Assembly: GCA_964487845.1 (NCBI GenBank)
Contig: CAZASK010000005.1
Span: 1 to 64,000 of the forward strand
DNA: 64,000 nucleotides
Source of the DNA: CAZASK01 sp964487845
Lineage (GTDB): Bacteria > Chlamydiota > Chlamydiia > Chlamydiales > FEN-1388
Direction of reading: 5' to 3'
In this document: piece by piece, positions 17,441 to 25,109 of the stretch
How positions within the stretch are numbered: the stretch's first letter is position 1
Layout of the letters: each line of letters begins with the position of its first letter
Program-made: the position numbers and the translations under genes
Notes under the pieces: model-generated
What the model saw: only the letters and a program-made list of their open reading frames with translations
What the model was told of the DNA's origin: nothing
Database searches by the model: none

Positions 17441-18649
17441 TCAGCTATGTGATTTTTGAGCAATAGAATATCCAGCGATCCAGCCAGTAGTCCAGGCATT
17501 TTGAAAATTAAATCCACCAGTAATGCCATCGATATCTAATACCTCGCCTGCAAAATAGAGATTCGGCACCACTTTGCTTTCCATCGTCTTGAAATCAACC
17601 TCTCGTAGGCGAACTCCCCCACAGGTCACAAACTCTTCTTTATAGGTTGTTTTTCCATCAATATGCTGCTGATCACGAGTAAGCTTACAAGCAAGCTGTT
17701 GGATATTACTCTTGGACAATGTTGCCCACTTCTTTTCTGAAAAATCGGAGACGAAGAGCTTCCATAAATTTTTTGGCAAAGAAAAGGGATTGTCACTCGA
17801 TATATTTTTTGCGCCTTGCTGCTGTTTCATCTGCTCGAGCGCTTGTATCACGACGTCCACCTTCCATGCCGGGAGCCAGTTGATGACAATTTCTGTTTTA
17901 TAACTCTTTTCATGCAGCTCACGAGCCGCCCAGGCAGAGAGCTTCAACACACAAGGGCCACTTAACCCCCAATGAGTGATAAGGACAGGGCCTCTCTGAG
18001 TGATCCCCTCACAGGTAATAGCAACATCCGCTACACTCACGCCTGCTAAGGCTAGAAGTGGTGATCCTGGAAGCGTAAAGGTAAAGAGTGAAGGCACTTG
18101 TGGTTCAATAGTGTGCCCCAGATGCTCTACAAGAGAGAGCATCTTTTTACTGCTACCTGACGCAATGAGAAGGGCATCACATGAAAATATCTCTTTTGAG
18201 GTAGTGACAGCAAACACGCTTTCTTTTTTTTCAACCGAGAGGACATCACACTGCGTGATAATTTCAACACCGTGCTTTTCAGCCTCTTGTAAAAAGCATT
18301 GAATTATCGTCTCCGAGGTATCTGTCGTGGGAAACATCCTACCATCGGCCTCTACTTTCAAGGGCACATTGCGCTCTAAAAACCACTGCACTGTATCTTT
18401 GGGTTGGAATTGATGAAAAGCCTGACGCAGCTCTCTCTGCCCTCTCGGATAATGTTGCACGAGCGTCATCACATCAAAACAATGATGCGTGACATTGCAG
18501 CGACCCCCTCCAGAAACACGCACTTTAGAAAGAAGCGATGCCATTTTTTCAATGATGATCACGCGAATATGAGGATTCGCTCTCTTACAGGCCAAAGCTG
18601 CAAAAAAACCAGCCGCTCCCCCACCTACTACCACAACCGTTTTGTTCAT
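17441..18649 (-). CDS. FAD/NAD(P)-binding flavoprotein of the BaiN/HI0933 (YhiN) family
   Basis: The start at 18649 places the dinucleotide-binding motif VVVVGGGAAGFFAALA at the N-terminus, as the family requires; the product is 402 residues. Further hallmarks are KVRVSGGGRCNVTH and the C-terminal FAGEVLDIDGITGGFNFQNAWTTG, both diagnostic of the family. Length is normal. The physiological substrate is unknown in most bacteria, and a flavin-dependent reductase role is likely. Upstream (18650-18803) is an AT-rich intergenic region ending at the dead ATPase gene. Confidence 0.9.
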   Translation of the reverse strand: MNKTVVVVGGGAAGFFAALACKRANPHIRVIIIEKMASLLSKVRVSGGGRCNVTHHCFDVMTLVQHYPRGQRELRQAFHQFQPKDTVQWFLERNVPLKVEADGRMFPTTDTSETIIQCFLQEAEKHGVEIITQCDVLSVEKKESVFAVTTSKEIFSCDALLIASGSSKKMLSLVEHLGHTIEPQVPSLFTFTLPGSPLLALAGVSVADVAITCEGITQRGPVLITHWGLSGPCVLKLSAWAARELHEKSYKTEIVINWLPAWKVDVVIQALEQMKQQQGAKNISSDNPFSLPKNLWKLFVSDFSEKKWATLSKSNIQQLACKLTRDQQHIDGKTTYKEEFVTCGGVRLREVDFKTMESKVVPNLYFAGEVLDIDGITGGFNFQNAWTTGWIAGYSIAQKSHS

Positions 18650-18803
18650 TTTTGCTCTCAAATTAATGAAGGATATTATTATCGAAGTTGTCAATATTCG
18701 GTAATAATGATTTTCAAGCTAAGAGAAAATAGGGGTTACGCGGAGTCAAAAAAAAATGAGCATTCGACTAAAATGAAGTAGAACTTCAAAAAAGTAAAAA
18801 GTC

Positions 18804-19350
18804 ATGTTTAAAAGATCTATTGAACAAGAACTTCAATCACTTGCAAAGCAATATCCCGTTGTGACAGTAACCGGCCCTCGGCAGTCAGGGAAGACAACTG
18901 TAGTAAAGCAAATTTTTTAAGAAAAAGCCTGTGCCAACCTTGAATATCCTGATATTCGAGCAATGGCAATACAAGATCCACGAGGTTTTTTAGACCAATT
19001 TCCTGATGAACTATTCTCGATGAAATTCAGCGCACACCAGAGCTCCTCTCCTACATCCAGCCACTCGTCGACGAAAAGAATCACAAGGGAATGTTTATCT
19101 CACAAGCAGCCACCAACTATAACTTCAAGAAGCCATTTCACAATCTCTTGCTGAAGGAAATGAACTTATCCCTATAGAAATCAAATCCTCAAAAACCTAC
19201 CATCCAGACTTTCTCAAGCCCCTCTCTTTTTTTCAAAATCTTGTGCACCCAAGAGCTCCTCAATCGTTTCTTATCTATGCAGGAGAAGAAGAACACATCC
19301 ACACAACTCACCTTCTCAACTACAGGCATGCTACTCAGGCAAATGAATAG
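18804..19350 (+). pseudogene. Degraded AAA-type ATPase (DUF4143 family) remnant
   Basis: Translation from the ATG at 18804 gives MFKRSIEQEL and a Walker A motif GPRQSGKTT, then an in-frame stop at 18919. The same frame resumes as EKACANLEYPDIRAMAIQDP, GFLDQFPDE, typical of the AAA_14/DUF4143 family. About 200 residues of the middle are missing. Near 19140-19200 the DUF4143 nuclease-like tail reappears (SLAEGNELIPIEIKSSKTY, then HPDFLKPLSFF), ending at TAG 19348-19350. Intact family members are about 380-400 residues. The last 40 bases lie in the 48-bp direct repeat that flanks the neighbouring insertion. Confidence 0.85.
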
Positions 19351-19358
19351 CTTTCCCC
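19311..19358. repeat. 48-bp direct repeat, left copy
   Basis: Identical to 21899-21946 except for one base (G/T). The left copy contains the end of the dead ATPase gene. The pair flanks about 2.55 kb holding the toxin-like operon, so the two copies look like a target duplication or attachment-site-like junction. Confidence 0.9.
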
Positions 19359-19371
19359 ATCTCACCAAAGC

Positions 19372-19395
19372 AAAGGGAGTTTTGCAATTCCCTCA
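19372..19395 (-). repeat. Solo terminal fragment of fold-back element family A
   Basis: On the minus strand 19395-19372 reads GAGGGAATTGCAAAACTC followed by CCTTTG. This matches the terminus of the full-length elements at 49694-49858 and 53437-53605. Only ~24 bp is present, just inside the left 48-bp repeat and touching the stop of the small membrane protein gene. Confidence 0.7.
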
Positions 19396-19710
19396 TAAGG
19401 CAATATGTACTAACAGTACTAAGGCAAAAAGAAGAATGGGTATCATCCAACAAAGGCGAACGACTTCGTAGTAAGCTCTTGAATAACTGAACCACATCAC
19501 AAAAAAGCTCACAGGCATTGCAAAAATGGGCAGAAGAGTAATAAAGCCAATTAGTTTCTTTGCGCAAGAGGTGTTAGTTGAATTCACGCCTCCAAATGGA
19601 GCAAAAAAAAATAATAAAAACGGAAAAAGAAATAAATAGGTAAGACCCCAAACGATCATAGTACACTTAGCTTTTTTCTGCACGGGCGATGCTCTATCTT
19701 CTGTCGTCAT
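19393..19710 (-). CDS. Small multi-pass membrane protein, candidate immunity protein 2
   Basis: A 105-residue protein with about three hydrophobic segments (approximately residues 16-40, 52-74 and 82-105). It is a clear paralogue of the gene just upstream: both share KKAK followed by a W/Y-rich first segment, and then PVS-x-x-x-MW-x-SY before the last segment. It starts 12 bp after that gene's stop, so it is the third gene of the toxin-like operon. Tandem copies of a small membrane protein downstream of a toxin are a common immunity arrangement; there is no direct evidence for function. Confidence 0.7.
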   Translation of the reverse strand: MTTEDRASPVQKKAKCTMIVWGLTYLFLFPFLLFFFAPFGGVNSTNTSCAKKLIGFITLLPIFAMPVSFFVMWFSYSRAYYEVVRLCWMIPILLFALVLLVHIAL

Positions 19711-19722
19711 AATAAGGTTATG

Positions 19723-20067
19723 TTATAAAAATCGAATTATAGGGTCTACAATCAATACAGCAAGCAGGGTCAACCAAGGTATCGACCAGAAAACCAATGT
19801 TTTACCATATTCTTCACATAGATAGCTTGACCACATCAGATTTACGCTTACAGGCAATGAAAGAGGAATGAATGAAATGGTAAAAATAACGGATAACCCC
19901 TTTGGAATTGATAAATGAGGATCATCAAATATCATAGCAGAAAGCAATGCAAAATATGATAACAGGGGTAAAAGCAAAATATAAATAATCGTCCACGTTA
20001 CAACACAAATCTTGGCTTTCTTTTTCAGGTTTTGAGTAGCTTCTACTCCATTTTGATAGCTAGACAT
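19723..20067 (-). CDS. Small multi-pass membrane protein, candidate immunity protein 1
   Basis: The ATG at 20067 overlaps the stop of the large upstream gene by 8 bases, indicating translational coupling, so I prefer it to a TTG nine codons upstream. The 114-residue product has three to four membrane segments. It resembles its downstream neighbour (NLKKKAK then WTIIYILLLPLLSYFA; PVSVNLMWSSY). No enzyme motifs are seen. Its position and topology suggest protection against the hydrolase-like product upstream, acting in the envelope (inference). Confidence 0.7.
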   Translation of the reverse strand: MSSYQNGVEATQNLKKKAKICVVTWTIIYILLLPLLSYFALLSAMIFDDPHLSIPKGLSVIFTISFIPLSLPVSVNLMWSSYLCEEYGKTLVFWSIPWLTLLAVLIVDPIIRFL

Positions 20068-21568
20068 ATAGAAGTTGCTCTTTTTTTTCTTCAATCTTAG
20101 CTGAAAGTGAAGAACCTTTGTATTTTTCTACGAGTCTCTTAACCTCTTTTTGATAGCATTCTCTGCTGAATTGATGCTCAACATAACAGTTTGGGTCTGG
20201 ATCCAATATTGTGATATTGCTAATTTTTTTCATGAGGCTTTCATAGTGACTAATGCGTTGCTTCATAAAGCTTTCAAACACAAACGCATCTACAGAATCA
20301 AGATACAACAATGCATCATCCAAAGCCCATCGTTTAATGAGGGTTTCTTCGTTCAACCCCTCTTTTATTCCAAGATATCTATGTATGGCTAAAGATCGAA
20401 AATAAGGCGATCCCATAGAAGAAACAAGATCATTTTCACTAGCATAATTGTGAGAGTCAGGATGGCAGCTATCAACTTCAAGCAATGATCCTCCACCAAA
20501 AGTAAAAATGCGGATTCTCTGCCTTTCATGAATGCTTAATAGTTGTAAAGCATGTTCTGAAATGATCGCTCCTTGGCTGTGTGCAAATATGATAACTGGA
20601 AGTGAGGCTCCTTCTTGATTTGATAAAGCAAGAAGATATCTGAAAAATTTAGCAGCCCAAGAGACAATAGGCGTATCGATTCCAAGTTTCAAGGAAATGC
20701 ACACACCAATATCTTTGGCTCCAAGCAAAAAAGAGTCATTTGGCAACGATAGTACTTCCTCGCCATTTGTATAACCAGAGATTAACTCTGCAGATTCCAA
20801 TGCACCCTCTCGTGAATTCAAAATGCCATTAATGAATCCCCAAATACACTGACCAGGTCGTTTTTTTCCTACAGTTCTTACCAAAGTTTCAATTTCATCT
20901 AGATTTGGAAGAATTGCTTCTTCCGGGATTTGTACACTCCAAATGCAGTGACTAGGCCTGGAGCGTAAATGTTCAGTGCCGTTTTTGTGATGAACGATTA
21001 CTGCATCCAATCGATTCACTTTCACCCAATCTATAGCTTCTTTCTTTGATAAGACTAAATCAGTTCCTATCAAATAGGTGCCTTCCGCATTACTATTTTC
21101 TATCCTTGCGGTAATCTTTGGTAAAACGGATGTTTCTTCATTTCCAGTCAATTCGTATCCGCATGACTTTTCAATGGCCTTTAGCGAATTCTGAAATTCT
21201 ATATTTGTAAAAGAATTGAGTTTTTTATCTATAGGCGTTGATATGCCGCTACTTAACTTTGCAGCAAAAGCATCGATATTTTTAGGGTGGTAATGTTCTG
21301 CTATTGCCTGAATAGTTGAATTGTAATATTTCTTGGAATGAAGCCACGCTGAAAGTGCCTTATGCCCCTGTTCTGGATAGGAAAAAATTGCAAAACCTTG
21401 ACAAGATCCTATTGAGCCATTACTTCTTGCATAGTGACTGTGACTTTTCACTAAGCCTGGATTATTTATTCGCCAGGATAAATTTCCACCCTTACGAATG
21501 TGCTTATTGCCGCTTCTGTCCAAAAATACAATTGTATTTTCGTCTTGTGCGCGTGCTATCCGATACAT
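20060..21568 (-). CDS. Toxin-like two-domain protein: muramidase-like N-terminus plus alpha/beta-hydrolase
   Basis: A 502-residue protein, ATG preceded by AAGGA at nine bases. Residues ~25-100 (GNLSWRINNPGLV, SCQGFAIFSYPEQGHKALSA, TIQAIAEHYHP) match the 'NPGN'-type muramidase-like module found in phage structural proteins and in secreted polymorphic toxins. Residues ~165-420 contain an alpha/beta-hydrolase/lipase-like region with the elbow AHSQG (S331) and following FGGGSLL; a chlamydial DUF687-like relationship is possible. No signal peptide is seen. Two overlapping/adjacent small membrane proteins follow. The whole operon sits between 48-bp direct repeats. It may be an antibacterial or host-directed phospholipase; secretion route unknown. 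Confidence 0.75.
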   Translation of the reverse strand: MYRIARAQDENTIVFLDRSGNKHIRKGGNLSWRINNPGLVKSHSHYARSNGSIGSCQGFAIFSYPEQGHKALSAWLHSKKYYNSTIQAIAEHYHPKNIDAFAAKLSSGISTPIDKKLNSFTNIEFQNSLKAIEKSCGYELTGNEETSVLPKITARIENSNAEGTYLIGTDLVLSKKEAIDWVKVNRLDAVIVHHKNGTEHLRSRPSHCIWSVQIPEEAILPNLDEIETLVRTVGKKRPGQCIWGFINGILNSREGALESAELISGYTNGEEVLSLPNDSFLLGAKDIGVCISLKLGIDTPIVSWAAKFFRYLLALSNQEGASLPVIIFAHSQGAIISEHALQLLSIHERQRIRIFTFGGGSLLEVDSCHPDSHNYASENDLVSSMGSPYFRSLAIHRYLGIKEGLNEETLIKRWALDDALLYLDSVDAFVFESFMKQRISHYESLMKKISNITILDPDPNCYVEHQFSRECYQKEVKRLVEKYKGSSLSAKIEEKKEQLLYV

Positions 21569-21631
21569 TTTCAGATTCCTTTATTCGATAAATTCCAGCA
21601 GTCGGGCAATTTTTTATTTTTAACCAGAGAA

Positions 21632-21766
21632 TTACACAAGCCTGTAATGAATAAGAGTCATACCTTCCTGTTCAGAAGTATTCCAGGAAGTAAAAAATCT
21701 AACTTCAGTTGAAGGATGAACGCCTGCCCAATTGTCACTTGCTAGACAAATCTTCTTATGAACCAT
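21632..21766 (-). pseudogene. Fragment of a low-specificity threonine aldolase gene
   Basis: A 44-codon reading frame with a perfect GAGGAA ribosome-binding site begins MVHKKICLASDNWAGVHPST. The LASDNWAGVHP segment is the typical N-terminus of the PLP-dependent threonine aldolase/beta-eliminating lyase family (~340 residues). Similarity is lost after about residue 21 and the frame stops at 21632, so only the start of the gene remains. It sits upstream of the toxin-like operon inside the direct-repeat-flanked segment. The rest of the 350-bp gap (21569-21918) is AT-rich and shows nothing else. Confidence 0.6.
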
Positions 21767-21898
21767 GAATTTCCTCTAAGAATCTTGAACTATAACACAT
21801 AAAAAAGAAAATTCAATAGTTTTTGCTGAGCACCTGTAGACCGTGCTTTACGCAAATTTCACGCACTAGAATGAATTTATTTCAGGGCGTTTTCTTCG

Positions 21899-21946
21899 CC
21901 TTCTCAACTACAGGCATGCTACTCAGTCAAATGAATAGCTTTCCCC
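21899..21946. repeat. 48-bp direct repeat, right copy
   Basis: Same sequence as 19311-19358 with a single G-to-T difference. On the minus strand this copy encodes the last residues (GKAIHLTE) of the gene ending at 21919, so it lies in that gene's natural 3' end. The left copy would encode GKAIHLPE. Confidence 0.9.
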
Positions 21947-22650
21947 TCTCTGACTGCCTGCAGCATACTCTCTTCTAACCGATCAGGAGTAGAAATGGTA
22001 AGGGTACTATACTCACGATCACTCCACAATCTCAAGTCAACGCCATCGAAGCGAATGTTTTGAGGCACTGGCATCGTCACCTCATGTTCTAATACAAGAT
22101 CTGCTAAAGATGCCAGCTTCACTACAAAAATGGTGCACTGTGCATCGCATAAGCTATAGCGCGAAAAAGGATACTGCTCCTTTTCGACAAGATCGCGCAT
22201 GGCATCGAATTGAGCCTCCGTGATCGCAATACGAATAACTTTCGTCGGCGTATGACCACCGCTTCCTAATTCAAAATAGCCATCATGTCGAGGTGTGTAT
22301 AGATACTGAATAGGATTGTGCTCTCCTCTTTTTGCAGCAGCAATAAGCTGATCAAGATAGCGAGGAAGAAAATCGCTTATCTCCCCAGAATGGCCTCCTT
22401 CGATATGAACTGTAGTCTCATTTTTTTTGCCATGAAGTCGCACCCAGGCATGCCCAAAGCTCATATCATCACGATCGAAGTAGGAGCGTAAAAATGCCGC
22501 CCCATGCGAGTAATCAAAATGTTTGGCATCTACACATATATCAAGGTAAAAGGAAGATGAAGCCTTGAGCATATCCTGAGATGCTTGATAAGGCACTCGA
22601 TTACCAAAAGAACATGACACATAGAGAAGACAAAAAATGAGCCACTTCAT
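21919..22650 (-). CDS. Secreted protein, possibly papain-like fold, unknown function
   Basis: A 243-residue protein with a signal peptide (MKWLIFCLLYVSCSFG). An FGHAWVRLHG segment followed by HIEGGHSGE, and later YSLCDAQCTIFVVKLA, give a His-then-Cys layout that recalls papain-like/NlpC-P60 or DUF4105-type envelope enzymes, but I cannot assign it firmly. It starts with an ATGA overlap on the previous gene, so it is the last gene of a five-gene operon (from 25975). Its 3' end lies in the right 48-bp repeat. Confidence 0.75.
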   Translation of the reverse strand: MKWLIFCLLYVSCSFGNRVPYQASQDMLKASSSFYLDICVDAKHFDYSHGAAFLRSYFDRDDMSFGHAWVRLHGKKNETTVHIEGGHSGEISDFLPRYLDQLIAAAKRGEHNPIQYLYTPRHDGYFELGSGGHTPTKVIRIAITEAQFDAMRDLVEKEQYPFSRYSLCDAQCTIFVVKLASLADLVLEHEVTMPVPQNIRFDGVDLRLWSDREYSTLTISTPDRLEESMLQAVREGKAIHLTE

Positions 22651-24023
22651 ACCGTAATCTTCATGCGCACTGTTGCATGTGTACCAGTAAGATGCCTCAA
22701 CGCCAGCTCTTTATCATACATCTGCATCTCAAGTGGCTGCTGCAGCTTCACGCTCGCTGTGCTTTTACAGTTGTCTGGACGATTCGTGGGGCCTATATTT
22801 CCGAAAAATCGCACATCTCCATCAAGAGCTTCAAACTGCACTGTCATCACCCTCGTGCTCGAGCGAATAGTGATCGTCTCTCCTAGTGCAAAAGTAGATG
22901 CCGCCACCCCTTCTACAAAAAATTGCAGACCATCACTCGGCATAGCAAAAGAAAGCACCTTTTTGCGCTCAGTCTCTGTCTGAAAACACTCTGAATCAAA
23001 GGCTATATCACAGCATATACCAGATGATGTTGCCTTGCAAAAAACCTTTCCTTTTTGGATATTTAGAGTCATTGCCTTACCATCGATCTGTAAAAGGCAC
23101 GGATAAAAGCCAGGCTGCGTGCTCACCGCTGGATGCTCGTCAATCCAGGAGAGAACAAAAGCATCCTCATGCTGGACATGCCATGAGAGGCTGCCACATA
23201 CACCATCCACCTTTCTATTGGCATGCTCATGGAGTGTATCACTACATGATACCGTAAGAGCTGCCTGCAGAGCAGCTTCTTGAGGAACTAAACAGTGAGA
23301 AGGCATGCTATCCGACAACATCCCCAGCATATAGTCATAAAGACTTATTTTCTGGTGAAATTCTTTTTGTAGATGACGAAATGCAGGACCTCCATAGCTT
23401 CTCGATGGAACATGATAGGTGTCTACGACATAGCGCCAGAGCCAATTATCCTCAAGCGAATCCGCTGTCATATAAAAAGATGCCAGCATATGCCCCACCG
23501 CATCTGCTTGATAATCTTGCTCTCTCATAAGCGAGGGGTCGACAAACTGCCAATCGCCCGTAAGGGCTGCTATTTTCACCTGCATCCAGAGAGGCAGCGT
23601 CTCCTTTTTCGACAACTCTTGAGCAAAGCAAGTAGCGAGGCCGAGACTTGTCTGCAGGCGCTCACGTAGGCTGTCTCCTAAAATCTGTGAAAACTCTCTT
23701 TGGATAAGAGTAAGCGCATGCGCTGCCTTCGCTGCCAGATAATGATCGCGGCAATAGGGATAGTCATGAAGATAGACGGGATAATTGCCTTGGCTTGGAA
23801 GATGAGGATCTTTTTGCTGAAAGTAGAGCAGTCTATCGAGCAAAATTTTCGCCTCCTGCATCGACTCATGAGTTTTTGTGCGAAAGAGCGCAAGACAAAA
23901 AAGGCTGTTTTCAAAAAAAGGGACCCCATTTTCTACATGGACAAAGCCACTTTCTTTATTCTGCATCTTCCGCGCCGACTGCAAAGCCACTTCTATAGCC
24001 TTTCGAATACACTCCTCTCTCAC
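22647..24023 (-). CDS. Conserved-looking helical protein of unknown function
   Basis: The 458-residue product begins at a GTG that overlaps the upstream stop as GTGA. The first ~260 residues are helical with repeated pairs of amphipathic helices (LFCLALFRTKTH, HYLAAKAAHALTLIQ), which suggests an alpha/alpha toroid like those of glycan-processing enzymes. The last ~200 residues look beta-rich (SLSWHVQHEDAFVLSW, NIGPTNRPDNC). That two-part layout resembles heparinase/lyase-like proteins, but catalytic residues cannot be assigned. No signal peptide is seen. It is translationally coupled to both neighbours. Confidence 0.75.
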   Translation of the reverse strand: MREECIRKAIEVALQSARKMQNKESGFVHVENGVPFFENSLFCLALFRTKTHESMQEAKILLDRLLYFQQKDPHLPSQGNYPVYLHDYPYCRDHYLAAKAAHALTLIQREFSQILGDSLRERLQTSLGLATCFAQELSKKETLPLWMQVKIAALTGDWQFVDPSLMREQDYQADAVGHMLASFYMTADSLEDNWLWRYVVDTYHVPSRSYGGPAFRHLQKEFHQKISLYDYMLGMLSDSMPSHCLVPQEAALQAALTVSCSDTLHEHANRKVDGVCGSLSWHVQHEDAFVLSWIDEHPAVSTQPGFYPCLLQIDGKAMTLNIQKGKVFCKATSSGICCDIAFDSECFQTETERKKVLSFAMPSDGLQFFVEGVAASTFALGETITIRSSTRVMTVQFEALDGDVRFFGNIGPTNRPDNCKSTASVKLQQPLEMQMYDKELALRHLTGTHATVRMKITV

Positions 24024-24748
24024 AACCCAAGTCCTCCAGCGATATCAATATTTTGACCAGTAGTATAACTCGATTCATGACTTAATATATAGCGTACAGC
24101 CTCTGCCACCTCTTCACAGCTCCCCAATCTCTTCATAGGGATCGAAGCTACCCCTTTATATCTATCTATTGAATTTTCCAACCTTCCTGGAGAGATCATA
24201 TTCACACGCACTCCTTGAGGGGCAAGCTCTTTTGCAAGCGCCTTCGTAAGAGAGAGCAAAGCTTGCTTCGTCATCGTATATGCGCAAGCCTCTAGATCTG
24301 CCTTTACGCTCTGCAATCCGGATACTCCTATGTTCACAATAGCGCCTCTTTCTTGAACAATAGACGAAGCAAGCGCCTGCGTGATGAGAAGCGGCGCAAA
24401 AAGATTTGTCTGAAATAGCTCCTGAAGATCGTCATATGGAGTGGCAAGTACAGGCTCAATCATGTAATTGCCGACATTATTCACAAGATATCTCGTCTTA
24501 TAAAATTGCTCTAGGTAGCGACTGATAAAATCTTGTGTCGCCTCTTTTGTATGAAACGAGCCCTGAATGATAGCGGCTGTTGCTCCCTCTTTTTTAAGAG
24601 CTGCCAGCAGATCACACGCCTCTTTTTCACTCTGTCTATAATGAATAACAACAGCATGCCCAGCCTGAGCAAGCTTGCGAGCCACTGCGGCCCCCACACC
24701 TTTTGCAGCCCCTGTTATCAACGTCCATGAAGCATCACTACATTGCAT
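24020..24748 (-). CDS. Short-chain dehydrogenase/reductase, possibly a pteridine reductase
   Basis: About 242 residues. The ATG at 24748 has AAGGG at seven bases; another ATG lies two codons earlier. Motifs are TGAAKGVGAAVA (NAD(P) binding), NNVGNY, and the catalytic YTMTKQALL followed by VRVNMISPG. The K in TGAAKGVG favours NADPH. It could be FabG-like, but its place directly after the dihydroneopterin aldolase-like gene (11-bp overlap) suggests a FolM/PTR1-like dihydropterin reductase. A Gly replaces the Arg common in the PTR1 loop, so the substrate call is tentative. Confidence 0.85.
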   Translation of the reverse strand: MQCSDASWTLITGAAKGVGAAVARKLAQAGHAVVIHYRQSEKEACDLLAALKKEGATAAIIQGSFHTKEATQDFISRYLEQFYKTRYLVNNVGNYMIEPVLATPYDDLQELFQTNLFAPLLITQALASSIVQERGAIVNIGVSGLQSVKADLEACAYTMTKQALLSLTKALAKELAPQGVRVNMISPGRLENSIDRYKGVASIPMKRLGSCEEVAEAVRYILSHESSYTTGQNIDIAGGLGL

Positions 24749-25109
24749 ATCCATCCCTTACACACTCTATTTCATAACTTGTACTCTCAGCCTTCGCAAT
24801 AGCCGATGGTTTATACACTCGAATGAGAGCCTTTGCAAGACGTGGGAAATGAGTCAAAATCCCAGAGCCAATAGCTGCTGCCATGCTTTCGATTAATTGA
24901 AACCGTCCCTCAGAGACACACTTTTCGACATATACAACGACAGAGGTGTAATCAACAGCTTCGTCAATGTGATCCCTTGGCGGCACTGGATAGGTAAGAG
25001 CCAAATCGATAAAGACCTCTTGCTCCATATCACGTTCATGCGGATAACAGCCAACCACACACTGCACTTTGTAGCGATGAATACAAATAGTTCCCATAAG
25101 AGGCTTCAT
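24738..25109 (-). CDS. folX: Dihydroneopterin aldolase/epimerase family protein (FolB/FolX-like)
   Basis: The ATG at 25109 overlaps the upstream stop as ATGA, giving a 123-residue protein, the family's normal length. Recognisable segments are GTICIHRYKVQCVVGCYPHERDMEQEV, whose core 'VGxxxxER' corresponds to the aldolase I-G-I-x-x-x-E-R region, then DYTSVVVYVEKCV and the glutamate in RFQLIESMAAAIG. The enzyme acts on dihydroneopterin in folate synthesis. Chlamydia has a comparable folX annotation near folP/folA, but those partners are not in this window. Confidence 0.85.
   Translation of the reverse strand: MKPLMGTICIHRYKVQCVVGCYPHERDMEQEVFIDLALTYPVPPRDHIDEAVDYTSVVVYVEKCVSEGRFQLIESMAAAIGSGILTHFPRLAKALIRVYKPSAIAKAESTSYEIECVRDGYAM

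Noticed and set aside
19311..21946. CRISPR array from the repeated sequences
   Set aside because: Only two copies, 2.6 kb apart with genes between them; no regular spacing and no cas genes.
24020..24748. Calling the SDR fabG
   Set aside because: It is FabG-like in fold, but no acp or fab genes are adjacent and the pterin neighbour is a better context clue; function left open.
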